A DNA stretch of 64,000 bases from JBCBDX01 sp038529265 (GCA_038529265.1 JBCBDX010000001.1:372001-436000), one strand, 5' to 3'. Positions 34,057 through 42,949 are shown, counted from the first letter of the stretch. Made by a program: numbers and translations. Notes: generated by a model not told the origin, from the letters alone.

Positions 34057-35112
34057 ATGAGCCGCGGTTTTCTGCTTACATTGTTGGCTGTCTCACTGTT
34101 TTCGCTGCAAGCGTGCGTGGGCCTTGGTTATTATGCCGAGACGGCGAACGGGCATCTGGAACTCTTGGCCGCCCGTGAACCGGTCGATGATATTCGTGAT
34201 AACCCGTCAACGCCCGAACCGCTGCGCGCTCAAATGGCTAAAGCCGCGCAAATGCGCCAGTTTGCGGTCGACGTTCTCAAGCTGCCGGACAATGCCAGTT
34301 ACAAATCTTACGTCGATGTAGAACGCGGATATGTGAGTGTGGCCGTATTTGCAGCACCTGAGTTCTCGCTGAAGCCTGCGACCTGGTGCTTTCCGATTTT
34401 CGGTTGTGTGCCCTATCGCGCGTTTTTTTGGGAAGACAATGCCCGCGACCTTGCGCAAGAGCTGCGCGAGCAGGGGCTTGATGTTTACGTCACCGGCGTC
34501 ACCGCATATTCCACGCTCGGCTGGACGCCTGATCCCCTGCTGAACACCATGCTCGACTATGGTGACACGCATTTGGCAGCGGTGATGTTCCACGAGTTGG
34601 CGCATCAGCAGGTCTATGTGCGCAACGACAGCGCGTTCAACGAAGCTTTTGCGGTTGCCGTTGAGATCGAAGGCGTCAAGAAGTGGTTCAGAAGCAAAGG
34701 CGACACAAAAGCGCTTGTCGAATATGAGCGCAGCCGCGAGCGACAGCGCGATTTTCTGGACCTATTGGATGCCACACGTCTGGCGCTTCTCGATATCTAT
34801 CAGAGTGCCGAAAACGAAGCTGCCAAACGCGCCGCTAAAGCTATGGCCATCAAGACCATGCGCGAGCGCTATTATCGGATACGCGACGGCAAATGGCGTG
34901 GCTTTGACGGCTATGACGGATGGTTTGCCCGCCCGCTCAACAATGCACAACTTGCGGCAAGCGGTATCTATAATGATCTGGTGCCTGAGTTCCAAAGTCT
35001 GTTTCGAGCGTGTGGCGAAGATTTTGCGCGGTTCTACGCGGCGGCCGAAAAGCTAACCAAGCGCAGCCCGGATGAACGTCGAGCGGCGCTCAAACAGCCC
35101 GCCTGTTCTTAG
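34057..35112 (+). CDS. Predicted lipoprotein aminopeptidase (PF10023 family)
   Basis: A predicted zinc peptidase of 351 residues. The signal sequence (MSRGFLLTLLAVSLFSLQAC) ends in a lipobox LQAC with Cys 20, so it should be a lipoprotein. MFHELAHQQVYVRNDSAFNEAFAVAVEIEG (about 178-206) contains the HELAH metal motif and the downstream Glu expected of gluzincins. The family is annotated as putative aminopeptidase (formerly DUF2265); activity in this protein is inferred. Downstream it meets the sirtuin gene with a 4-bp overlap. Confidence 0.85.
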   Translation: MSRGFLLTLLAVSLFSLQACVGLGYYAETANGHLELLAAREPVDDIRDNPSTPEPLRAQMAKAAQMRQFAVDVLKLPDNASYKSYVDVERGYVSVAVFAAPEFSLKPATWCFPIFGCVPYRAFFWEDNARDLAQELREQGLDVYVTGVTAYSTLGWTPDPLLNTMLDYGDTHLAAVMFHELAHQQVYVRNDSAFNEAFAVAVEIEGVKKWFRSKGDTKALVEYERSRERQRDFLDLLDATRLALLDIYQSAENEAAKRAAKAMAIKTMRERYYRIRDGKWRGFDGYDGWFARPLNNAQLAASGIYNDLVPEFQSLFRACGEDFARFYAAAEKLTKRSPDERRAALKQPACS

Positions 35113-35807
35113 GCCGCCAGAGTCTCATCCACCCACGCCGGAACAATGTCGCCGGCCTTGCCGCGCACAGACCGGTCAAAATCAGTCGTTCCGGGCGTTG
35201 CTTCCAAATTGAGTTCCAGTGTTTGCGCACCGGCCCGCGTGGCCTGCTGCACAAATTGCGCGGCGGGATAGACATTGCCGCTGGTGCCAATCGACACAAA
35301 AAGATCGCACGCCGCCAGCGCGTCCCAAATGCGCTCCATCTGATAGGGGTATTCGCCGAACCACACGACATCGGGCCGCATGCCGCCAGCGCGTGAACAA
35401 GCCGGGCAGGGGACATCCACATCAAGATCGTCGAGCCACTCATGCCGCGCCCCGCAATGGGCGCAAAGCGCCTTTGCCAGTTCGCCATGCATGTGGATCA
35501 GGTTTTTCGACCCCGCGCGCTCATGCAGATTGTCGACATTTTGCGTGACGACCAAAACCTCACCGGCATATTTCTGTTCAAGGCGCGCCAACGCCAAATG
35601 CGCCGCGTTGGGTTCAACGGTTGGCAGGGCCGCGCGGCGCAGATTGTAGAAGTCGTGAACCTTGTCCGGATTGTGCGCAAAAGCCTCCGGCGTCGCAACC
35701 TCCTCAATCGGATGGTTCTCCCAAAGCCCGCCCTTGTCGCGAAAAGTATCAATGCCGGATTCGGCGGAAATACCAGCGCCGGTGAGGATGAGAATAGAAG
35801 TTTTCAT
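35109..35807 (-). CDS. cobB: NAD-dependent protein deacylase (sirtuin, CobB type)
   Basis: CobB removes acyl groups from lysine residues using NAD. The 232 residues contain GAGISAESGIDTFRDKGGLWE (about 11-31), TQNVDNLHERAG (about 95-106) and HMHGE with the catalytic His. The zinc knuckle is CAHC plus CPAC (about 123-146) and VWFGEYPY follows. The Y-x-x-R pair typical of class III sirtuins appears in FYNLRRA, suggesting that it may remove succinyl or malonyl groups. It overlaps the aminopeptidase stop by 4 bp on the opposite strand. Confidence 0.93.
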   Translation of the reverse strand: MKTSILILTGAGISAESGIDTFRDKGGLWENHPIEEVATPEAFAHNPDKVHDFYNLRRAALPTVEPNAAHLALARLEQKYAGEVLVVTQNVDNLHERAGSKNLIHMHGELAKALCAHCGARHEWLDDLDVDVPCPACSRAGGMRPDVVWFGEYPYQMERIWDALAACDLFVSIGTSGNVYPAAQFVQQATRAGAQTLELNLEATPGTTDFDRSVRGKAGDIVPAWVDETLAA

Positions 35808-35901
35808 ATGCTCTTCTATCGTAGATGCCCGCGCAAAAGAAACCGTCCGTCAACCACGCCCCACAATTGGCGGTTGCACCCCGCAGCCACTCTGCTTTGA
35901 T

Positions 35902-35918
35902 GGCCGCATGACGGGGCA
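35902..35918 (+). repeat. 17-bp direct repeat, copy 1 (spans a start codon)
   Basis: GGCCGCATGACGGGGCA covers the start of the exported protein and is identical to 36705-36721, 803 bp away. Both copies contain the ATG, so the two genes begin with the same four residues, MTGQ. Confidence 0.8.
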
Positions 35919-36705
35919 AAACAAAATAGGTCGGGCAGCGTTGCTGCTCGTCAGCGCATGGCTGCTGGTCGGGCAAGGTTCGGCTCATGCCGATCAACCG
36001 GTGGTCAAGACCTTTGAGCCTTCAGTGGCACAAGATCTTGACGCCGTCGCGCCACTTCAATGCAATTTCGACGATACCGCTGAACCAACCTGGTTTGGTT
36101 TTGGTGATGACAAGATCGCCTGGGCCAACTCAACATTGGTCGATGAAGCCACCGGCGGCGAGATCACGCTGCGCTATCCATGGTCTTATCTGGTGCCACT
36201 CAGCTGCGGCAACAATGCCACATGTGACGTCATCACCTTCCGCTTTCACAAGCAGACCTATTTGCCTTTCCGCTCAAAAGACGCCCAGACAGCCGAACAC
36301 AAGCAGCGTTTCCGAAAAGGCATCAGGGATGTGATGCGTATCCTTGTTGAGTATGAACCGCTTGATGATTTGGAGGCCGCGACGAAAAGGTTTATTCGAG
36401 GTCGCCATCAAGTTGATCTGGATGACCAGACTAGCGTTCTCAGCGTCGCTAAATTGTCAGACCACGGGCTCTACGCGATCGACCTCCCCAACGTTGGCGC
36501 GGGTGGAGATATCAAATTTGCAGTCCAATATGACACAGTGTCCGACCTCATGTCTTGTCGGCGACAAGGACAAGTGCCGACGCCAAGCTGTTCTTGGTGG
36601 TTTGATCATGGGGATTTGAGCGTAAGGGCGAACGTACCGTTGCACGAACTTCAATACTGGCAAACGCATCGGCGGGGTATCGAGCGTTTGTTGGGCTGTT
36701 TTTAG
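35908..36705 (+). CDS. Hypothetical exported cysteine-containing protein
   Basis: I do not recognise this protein of 265 residues. A signal peptide (MTGQNKIGRAALLLVSAWLLVGQGSAHA, cleaved near 28) is followed by a mature part with six Cys (LQCNF, SCGNNATCDV, SCRRQG, SCSWW) and a seventh at the end (LGCF). These suggest disulfides in the periplasm. The frame is open far upstream but the ATG at 35908 gives the signal peptide. The RTX protein gene lies downstream after one more hypothetical. No domain could be named. Confidence 0.6.
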   Translation: MTGQNKIGRAALLLVSAWLLVGQGSAHADQPVVKTFEPSVAQDLDAVAPLQCNFDDTAEPTWFGFGDDKIAWANSTLVDEATGGEITLRYPWSYLVPLSCGNNATCDVITFRFHKQTYLPFRSKDAQTAEHKQRFRKGIRDVMRILVEYEPLDDLEAATKRFIRGRHQVDLDDQTSVLSVAKLSDHGLYAIDLPNVGAGGDIKFAVQYDTVSDLMSCRRQGQVPTPSCSWWFDHGDLSVRANVPLHELQYWQTHRRGIERLLGCF

Positions 36706-36721
36706 GCCGCATGACGGGGCA
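36705..36721 (+). repeat. 17-bp direct repeat, copy 2 (spans a start codon)
   Basis: Identical to 35902-35918. It begins at the last base of the stop codon of the preceding gene and includes the ATG at 36711. Confidence 0.8.
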
Positions 36722-37298
36722 GTCAGAAAAACCAAAGAACAGATGGCGGCGCAGGCTCATTGTCTTCGCGGTGATCGTGGGCTGTTATTTTGCGGCAGGC
36801 GAGGCATTCCGTGCTTATGCGCGTGCTGAACTTGAAAAAGACATGCGCACCAATTTTGAAAAGCTGGGCTGTCCGCCTGATCAAATCGAAGGCGATGTTT
36901 GCTTGGCCTATCCCGATGAGGGTCGGTGCATTTCGGGCGAGTATATCGATTACCGGACGGTGTGGCTGCGGGTGCATGGTCGGCAGGAAATTGTCGATCT
37001 CATCGGCCGTCAGTATAATAGCTTTGGCCGCGACAAGCAGAAACTGGCAAATTGGTTGGCTTGTCAGGGGTTCAGTCGGCCTACAATTCGCGGGAAATCT
37101 GATCTACGGCCAGACGCGTCGAGTCGTTTGTTTTATACAGCGAGACACTACCATGGAGTCTCAGTCGCCCGAACGGAGAGTGTGGCGTGGATGTTATCGC
37201 CGATTGTAGGTGCGCGAGAAACTAACCTCACAATACTATTCAATAGCTCAGATCAAATTATCGGTCTTGGAGCCACTACGCAGAGAATTTCAAACTAA
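36711..37298 (+). CDS. Hypothetical membrane-anchored protein
   Basis: The function is unknown for this protein of 195 residues. A basic cytoplasmic start (KPKNRWRRR) precedes one transmembrane helix (about 16-34) and an external domain with Cys in LGCPPDQ, DVCLAYP, RCISG and WLACQG, probably paired. It begins 5 bp after the previous stop, so the two are an operon. The last 30 codons (after about 37201) are distinctly more AT-rich than the rest, which may mark the edge of a DNA exchange that extends into the RTX gene. Confidence 0.55.
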   Translation: MTGQSEKPKNRWRRRLIVFAVIVGCYFAAGEAFRAYARAELEKDMRTNFEKLGCPPDQIEGDVCLAYPDEGRCISGEYIDYRTVWLRVHGRQEIVDLIGRQYNSFGRDKQKLANWLACQGFSRPTIRGKSDLRPDASSRLFYTARHYHGVSVARTESVAWMLSPIVGARETNLTILFNSSDQIIGLGATTQRISN

Positions 37299-37314
37299 AT
37301 GGGGTGTGTAGGCG

Positions 37315-39606
37315 ATGCAACAGATTTCAATAGGCGTTTCATACATTGTTCTCACAGAGGAGATTGGCTTTGGTGACGAAGTGCCCAACTCCTTTATAAA
37401 TCCACTAGCAGACCAGCTAATTCAACTGCTGAACCGAATTGAAGATTCAGGTCATCTTCAAATCATTAATACTTCTGACGATGGCACAAAAACAGAAATT
37501 GAGGTCCAAGCGCCATTTTCAAATTTCTTCACCGATTGGAAAGTCTCGTGGTCTGATCCCAGAGAAGGTACGCCAAAACAAGCAGATGACGGCTTTTCTA
37601 GCGACCCTCTCGACTCAACTCGTTTCCTTGAAGTCCAAGTGAATATTGGAGCAAGAAATGCAAACGATTTTTACAATCAGGCTGTAAGCGTTGCAGATGC
37701 CATTCAAGATTATAATGGGTTGGAGGGTGTTGGCTACGGAGAAAACCAAAATTCCAACTCATTCGTCACGTCTGTAATGTGGACACTCGGGATTGACGTT
37801 CCGGCCTTTGGGGATGCGCTTTTGCCAACGGCCGTTGAACAACTGCCTGGGCTGGACACTAACGTGATCAAAGATGGTGTGACTAATACACTTGTGCCTG
37901 ACACTGCCATCGACATCGTTCTGACCGGCGACACCAATTTCGACGGCACATCCGGCGATACACCCAACACAGATGTCTTCAATGGCGGCTTGGGCGATGA
38001 TCAGCTCTTTGGCGGGGCGGGCGATGATTTTCTGGCCGGTGGCGGCGGTGCCGACATCATCGAAGGCGGTGAGGGCGATGACATCATCGACATCGGCAAG
38101 GGCTTTCACCTGATTGATCAAAATGATGGTTCGGTTCAGCACCAGCCGGGCGAGACACCAGACCAAGGCGATGGCGCGGCCGATATCATCATCATTGGTG
38201 AAGGCACCGGTACCGACACCATTCTCGGGCGCGGCGATGCGGAAGATCGCATTGTCTTGCGGATCAATGACAGCATTGGCTTTGCGCTCAAAGGCGCGCT
38301 TCTTCCTCAACCTTACACGCTTGAAGACAATGAAGTACCTGATGGTGCCTTCACGGTTATCGGCGGTCCAAACGGCACGCTCGAAGCTTGGGCGATGAGC
38401 GAGTTGACCTTTGACGATGTGTTTGTGCGCTATGAATTTGGGGCAATCGATCAGGAAACGGGCCTGCGCACACTGACCATTGTGGTTGGTTTTGACGAAG
38501 CCAATGAAATCATCGCAACCATCATCATTGAAGACTTTATGATGGGTGATTTTGGCATCGATCTCATCAAATGGGATGCCATCGAGGACAGCTATTATGA
38601 CGAGGACAATGATGTCTTTGTGGAGGAGATCATTTTTGAACGTCCGCCGAACTGGTTTGCCGATTTGCAAGAAGTGATCACCATACCCGCTGTGCCTGAT
38701 CCCTATGAGCCAGACTATTCCGGTAATGAAGATGATAGTTTGACGGTGCCGGTAACGCCCGGGGATGATCAGGTTGACCTGAACGAGCTCGACAATGGTG
38801 GGGGCGCCTGGTTCATCGACGCGCTCGAAGGCAATGATGAAGTGGATGGTTCTGGCAGCGACGATGTCATCTTGGGCAATGATGGCGATGATAATGTCGA
38901 AGCGCGCAATGGCAATGATTGGCTCGATGGTGGCGCGGGCGATGACATGCTGTTTGGCAATCAGGGCGATGATATTTTGATTGGCGGCTTGGGCAATGAC
39001 ACGCTCAATGGCGGTCAGGGCATCGATACGGTGATCTATCAGGACCATGATGGCGTCATCGTTTATATGACCAATGGCGGCGAAGCGCAGGAAGTTGCGC
39101 CCGGCGAGTTTGATACGCTCATCAACATTGAAAATCTCATCGCCTCCAACGGCAATGACGTCATCTTTGGCAATGGCAAAGACAATCTGATTCTCGGGCT
39201 TGAAGGCGATGATGAGCTTCGTGGCCGCAATGGCGATGATGCCTTGTTTGGCGATGCCGGCGCTGACCGCCTGGTGGGTGGCAATGGCGCTGACTATTTG
39301 GCGGGCGGTGCCGATGCTGACCGTTTGGTTGGCGGCGAAGGCGCGGACACATTCGCGTTCAACGTCGGCGACGGCCGCGATGTAATCGTCGATTTTGAGG
39401 CCGGTACAGACAAAATTGCGTTGGACGAGAGTTTGCTCGGTGGCCTCACGCTGGAAGAATTCATGGACGAAGCCAATGGCAATGTTTCAAGGCTCGAAGG
39501 GGGCAATATACGCCTCAATTTCGGCAATGGGGATAAGCTGATTTTCTCAGACGATATGTTGGGGCTGACCTATGATCAAATCGCTGATTCCATTGAATTG
39601 ATATGA
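37315..39606 (+). CDS. RTX-repeat calcium-binding secreted protein
   Basis: This predicted type I secreted protein has 763 residues and no N-terminal signal peptide. Nonapeptide GGxGxDxLx repeats occur in three blocks: about 223-263 (GGLGDDQLFGGAGDD), 505-575 and 613-680, separated by acidic beta segments. The end (DGRDVIVDFEAGTDKIAL to SIELI) is the usual C-terminal region after RTX repeats, probably the secretion signal. The first 200 residues are a separate domain with NSNSFV near 143-148, and I know no function for it. That segment is about 42% G+C against roughly 55-60% in the repeats. Partner type I transporter genes are not in the window. Confidence 0.85.
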   Translation: MQQISIGVSYIVLTEEIGFGDEVPNSFINPLADQLIQLLNRIEDSGHLQIINTSDDGTKTEIEVQAPFSNFFTDWKVSWSDPREGTPKQADDGFSSDPLDSTRFLEVQVNIGARNANDFYNQAVSVADAIQDYNGLEGVGYGENQNSNSFVTSVMWTLGIDVPAFGDALLPTAVEQLPGLDTNVIKDGVTNTLVPDTAIDIVLTGDTNFDGTSGDTPNTDVFNGGLGDDQLFGGAGDDFLAGGGGADIIEGGEGDDIIDIGKGFHLIDQNDGSVQHQPGETPDQGDGAADIIIIGEGTGTDTILGRGDAEDRIVLRINDSIGFALKGALLPQPYTLEDNEVPDGAFTVIGGPNGTLEAWAMSELTFDDVFVRYEFGAIDQETGLRTLTIVVGFDEANEIIATIIIEDFMMGDFGIDLIKWDAIEDSYYDEDNDVFVEEIIFERPPNWFADLQEVITIPAVPDPYEPDYSGNEDDSLTVPVTPGDDQVDLNELDNGGGAWFIDALEGNDEVDGSGSDDVILGNDGDDNVEARNGNDWLDGGAGDDMLFGNQGDDILIGGLGNDTLNGGQGIDTVIYQDHDGVIVYMTNGGEAQEVAPGEFDTLINIENLIASNGNDVIFGNGKDNLILGLEGDDELRGRNGDDALFGDAGADRLVGGNGADYLAGGADADRLVGGEGADTFAFNVGDGRDVIVDFEAGTDKIALDESLLGGLTLEEFMDEANGNVSRLEGGNIRLNFGNGDKLIFSDDMLGLTYDQIADSIELI

Positions 39607-40160
39607 CCATTTCGGTGCGTCAGTCGTTCTATGGTGCTGCCGTTTTCCAGCACACCGTCTTCAACCACGCAACATAGGACACCGCGCAGGCGAAGGTCTT
39701 CGTTCTCGCGTACCCAGTTCAGCGCATCTTCGCCATAGCGGGCTTTCCATTTGGTGCAGGCATTGTTCCAGACGTCCGAGACTTGAAGGACTGCAGTCCC
39801 GGCGCGCAATAGCGTACCCGTCGGCATGGCGTCCAAGCTCATATTCATGTCGGCGGCGAACGTGTCGCCTGGATGCGTGCCACCGCTCTCATCTTCGCGC
39901 CAGACGAGATCGAGCACGCGGCGCGGAATGATACACACTTGAATGCGCGGGTCGGGCGACCCGTCTTCCAGCTTCATCCACGGGTGCTTGGTCCAGCGGC
40001 AATTTTCAACGCCGCCTGCGCGGGTGACTTTCAAGCGGTCAGTGAAGTTGCGCACGCCAAAATTCGGCCGGTTACACAAAAATTCGATGCGCGCACGGTC
40101 GGAAGGCGCCGCCAGCACATGCTCTATTGCGCCATCCAGCGTTGCGCGATCGGGCCGCAT
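39576..40160 (-). CDS. MOSC domain-containing protein
   Basis: This 194-residue protein has the MOSC (molybdenum cofactor sulfurase C-terminal) fold: GVENCRWTKHPWMK, the IQVCIIPRRVL segment, a SGGTHPGDTFAADMN loop and a late Cys in NNACTKWKARYG (about 131-142). MOSC proteins bind sulfur or Moco. This one does not carry the N-terminal beta barrel of MoaC/YiiM forms that I know well, so its exact job is open. It starts on the base after the tldD stop with GGAGGG in tldD's end, so it is coupled to tldD. Its end overlaps the RTX gene by 31 bp. Confidence 0.78.
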   Translation of the reverse strand: MRPDRATLDGAIEHVLAAPSDRARIEFLCNRPNFGVRNFTDRLKVTRAGGVENCRWTKHPWMKLEDGSPDPRIQVCIIPRRVLDLVWREDESGGTHPGDTFAADMNMSLDAMPTGTLLRAGTAVLQVSDVWNNACTKWKARYGEDALNWVRENEDLRLRGVLCCVVEDGVLENGSTIERLTHRNGHINSMESAI

Positions 40161-41591
40161 TTAACCCTCCGTCCCGCCGACGGTCACGGCGTCCATGCGA
40201 AGGTGCGGCTGGCCGACACCAACAGGCACCCATTGACCACCTTTACCGCAATTGCCGATGCCGGTGTCCAGCTTCTGGTCATTGCCAACCATGGAGACGC
40301 GCTTCATCGCTTCCGGGCCATTGCCAATCAGCATGGCGCCTTTGATGGGGTAGGTAATCTTGCCGCTTTCGAGCCGGTAAGCCTCGGTGCATTCAAAGAC
40401 AAACTTGCCGGAAGTGATGTCCACCTGACCACCGCCGAAAGAGACCGCATAAATACCGTCCTGCACGCTCTCGATGATTTCGTCCGGTGTGTTTTGACCG
40501 CCAAGCATATAAGTATTGGTCATGCGTGGCATTGGCACATGCGCATAGGATTGGCGGCGGCCATTACCGGTTGGATTGACACCCGTAAGGCGTGCATTCT
40601 GTCGATCCTGCATATAGCCAACAAGTTTGCCATCTTCGATGAGGATGTTGTGGCCCGATGGGGTCCCTTCGTCATCGACCGTCAGTGAGCCGCGTCGCGC
40701 ATCGATCGTACCATCGTCAACGACGGTGACGCCTTTTGCGGCGACCTGTTCGCCCATCAGACCAGCGAAAGCAGATTGGCCTTTGCGGTTGAAATCACCT
40801 TCTAGCCCATGGCCCACCGCTTCATGCAGCATCACGCCGGGCCAGCCAGCGCCGAGCACGACGTCGAATGTTCCAGCCGGTGCCGGTTTGGCGTCGAGAT
40901 TGACCAGCGCCTGCCGCAGCGCTTCGTCCGCCGCAAACTGCCATTTGTCAGTCGCTATGAAGTCGCCGAACATCTGGCGACCACCCATGCCGTGCGACCC
41001 GCTCTCCTGACGGTCGCCATCACCGACAATCACCGAGACATTGACCCGCACCATCGGGCGAATGTCTTTGGCGAGAAAACCATCGGCACGCAAAATCTCG
41101 ACCACCTGCCAAGATGCCGCAAGTGATGCCGATACCTGACGCACGCGCGGATCCTTGCCACGCAGATAGGCGTCAATCATTTCCAGCAGTTTGACCTTGC
41201 TTTCAAAGGTCGGCTCGCCAATCGGGTTATCGTCGCCGTAAAGGTGTTTATTGGTACGTTTCGGCGGCTCTGCATAGGTGCCTGAATGGCCGCTCGAAAC
41301 GGCGGTTGTCGCATCGGCCGCACGCAACAATGCGTCCTTGGTGAAATTGTCCGACTGCGCGTAGCCAACTGCTTCGCCTGCGACAACGCGTAGTCCATAG
41401 CCGGAACGAGTGTTGAAACTGCCGTTCTTAAGCCGCCCATTGTCCCAACCCAGTGACTCAGTCTCGGCATATTCAAGGAACAATTCCCCATCATCGGCAT
41501 TGGCAAGCGCGCCGGAGACTATCTCCCGCACCGTATCGTTCGAAATGTCGAAGCGATTAAGAAGGTCTGGGGCTTGATTGGTGTCGGCCAT
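40161..41591 (-). CDS. tldD: Metalloprotease TldD
   Basis: TldD pairs with TldE to cleave unfolded peptides and is known from microcin B17 maturation and CcdA degradation. The protein has 476 residues. The zinc motif HEAVGHGLEGD is near 256-266, and GVTVVDDG, IEDGKLVGYMQDR and MPRMTNTYMLGG follow, all family landmarks. The start chosen (ATG 41591, MADTNQ) has CGGAG ten bases upstream; an upstream ATG at 41606 (MRSSIS) is possible. The MOSC gene follows with no gap. TldE is not in the window. Confidence 0.95.
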   Translation of the reverse strand: MADTNQAPDLLNRFDISNDTVREIVSGALANADDGELFLEYAETESLGWDNGRLKNGSFNTRSGYGLRVVAGEAVGYAQSDNFTKDALLRAADATTAVSSGHSGTYAEPPKRTNKHLYGDDNPIGEPTFESKVKLLEMIDAYLRGKDPRVRQVSASLAASWQVVEILRADGFLAKDIRPMVRVNVSVIVGDGDRQESGSHGMGGRQMFGDFIATDKWQFAADEALRQALVNLDAKPAPAGTFDVVLGAGWPGVMLHEAVGHGLEGDFNRKGQSAFAGLMGEQVAAKGVTVVDDGTIDARRGSLTVDDEGTPSGHNILIEDGKLVGYMQDRQNARLTGVNPTGNGRRQSYAHVPMPRMTNTYMLGGQNTPDEIIESVQDGIYAVSFGGGQVDITSGKFVFECTEAYRLESGKITYPIKGAMLIGNGPEAMKRVSMVGNDQKLDTGIGNCGKGGQWVPVGVGQPHLRMDAVTVGGTEG

Positions 41592-41673
41592 GGATATTGA
41601 GCTCCGCATGCTTGTCTGCATGGGTAGCTAAGGCGCGCACTGTGTCGGCGCAAGGCTGCATATGAGCAACTTT

Positions 41674-42380
41674 CTAATCGGACTTAACGCAAACGTGCCT
41701 GGCTTTCATATGGAAATAGTCTTCCGCATGGCGGCCGGCGGGGCGCGTGAAAAACAACCAGTTGATGGCACCAGCTGCACCAGCACCAACAACCGGAACG
41801 ATGCCAATCACCTTTTTGGAAACAATTTTGATGGCAAACTTCCCGAAAAGCTTTTGGCCGATTTTTTCGGTGGCCTTTGCCCTAACGGCCCGCAGAACCT
41901 CTTGAGTGGCGGCTCTTATACCGCTTCTCGCGGCAGCATCGTTAATCCGCTGGCGTTTCTCGTGATTTCCGTAACGTTGGCAGCTGCAGCGAAAAGCCTG
42001 GAAATTGTATTGGTGGAAGCGGCTTCGGTCCAGATGGCCTTCACCAACAGCGCGTCTTCGGGCTGAAGCAGATGAAGGCAATCGCGTTGATTGGCAATGA
42101 TTGCACCCACACCCATGATGGTCCTGTCAGTACCCCACCAAACAAAAAACGTGTCAATCCAAACACCGGCGAAGTGAAGAACCGGAATGGCATTCAAGAC
42201 AACGCCGGAGGCAATAAATTGGCCGGAACGAGCGCCGCGCCAGTCGGCAGTATTGGTGTATTGTTCAGTGGCGTTAAAATGGGACCTGACCCTCGGATTG
42301 ATGCCGTCTCCGTCGTACATCATCGACCGCACGCAGCTGACTAAGACAACTGCCAATATAACAGTTGCAAGAATACCCAT
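41674..42380 (-). pseudogene. EcsC-like membrane-associated protein gene split by a frameshift
   Basis: Two overlapping frames seem to encode one protein. The upstream frame (42380 to 41916) starts with MGILATVILAVVLVSC, a possible lipobox, and runs through DTFFVWWGTDRTIMGVGAII and PEDALLVKAIW before a premature TAA at 41916. The downstream frame (to 41674) resumes with NDAAARSGIRAATQEVLRAVRAKATEKI and ends in VPVVGAGAAGAINW. The downstream part fits the EcsC-like C-terminus (IPVVGxxxGxxxN). The switch lies between about 41940 and 41985 and needs one insertion or deletion. It may be a pseudogene, a programmed shift or a sequencing error. Confidence 0.5.
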
Positions 42381-42448
42381 AAATATTTTCGTCTTTGCCC
42401 CACGCCAAGAAGAGCAAAGATTGCATGTGTGGTCAGAAAATGAAAGAG

Positions 42449-42949
42449 CTAAGGAAGCGAAGTATAGCCTGCGGAAAATCCAGCTAGATCTACTGGGATG
42501 CCAATACCCTCTTCAGGCGTTTGGAACACGATGAACGTCGCATTCGTGCCGCCCTGAAACTGCTGAAGCAAATTGTCTTCCAAAATGACTTCCGCATAGC
42601 ATCCATCATTAAAGCAGCGCACAAAGTAGGCCCGGCCAATATCATTGCCATCAATATTGAGCCCGAGGCCATTTGGCAGCAAAACACCAAGTGGCGCCAG
42701 CACGCGCAAAATACGCGCTTTCTGGTCAGCAGTTTTCAGCACCACGACGGAGAGACCAAGCTCGGGACGATCGTCAGCGATGACGTTCTGCATCAAAACG
42801 CATTGCTCTGATGAAGCGCCGGGCGGCGTGTCGCAGATGATATTCCACGCTCCATGGGTCTCGCGGACTGTGCCCGACTGCGCGAAGACCGCATGACTTG
42901 TCAGCAGGCCAACCACGGCCGCCAGCGAAAGGACCTTTTTTATGCTCAT
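42449..42949 (-). CDS. Invasion-associated locus B (IalB) family protein
   Basis: The exported protein of 166 residues has a signal peptide (MSIKKVLSLAAVVGLLTSHAVFAQ). ETHGAWNIICDTPPGASSEQCVLMQ (about 30-54) has the paired Cys, and the FVRCFNDGCYAEVIL pair is near 108-122; these are the IalB family signatures. In Bartonella the protein helps red-cell entry; most rhizobial paralogues are simply envelope proteins, so a virulence role should not be assumed. It is divergent from ctaC with 324 bp between them. This tldD-ialB-ctaC order is familiar in Hyphomicrobiales. Confidence 0.88.
   Translation of the reverse strand: MSIKKVLSLAAVVGLLTSHAVFAQSGTVRETHGAWNIICDTPPGASSEQCVLMQNVIADDRPELGLSVVVLKTADQKARILRVLAPLGVLLPNGLGLNIDGNDIGRAYFVRCFNDGCYAEVILEDNLLQQFQGGTNATFIVFQTPEEGIGIPVDLAGFSAGYTSLP

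Noticed and set aside
37759..39048. A long open frame on the minus strand opposite the RTX gene
   Set aside because: It mirrors the GC-rich GGxGxDxx repeats; its product is a low-complexity run rich in Ile, Ala and Asp with no domain, while the plus strand is a textbook RTX protein.
37981..39360. Repetitive DNA resembling a tandem array or CRISPR
   Set aside because: The spacing is 9 codons, variable in sequence, and in frame with the RTX protein, so it is protein-coding repetition, not an array of repeats and spacers.
42449..42949. Reading IalB as evidence of a pathogen
   Set aside because: IalB-domain proteins are widespread in free-living Hyphomicrobiales, so the name does not imply host invasion.
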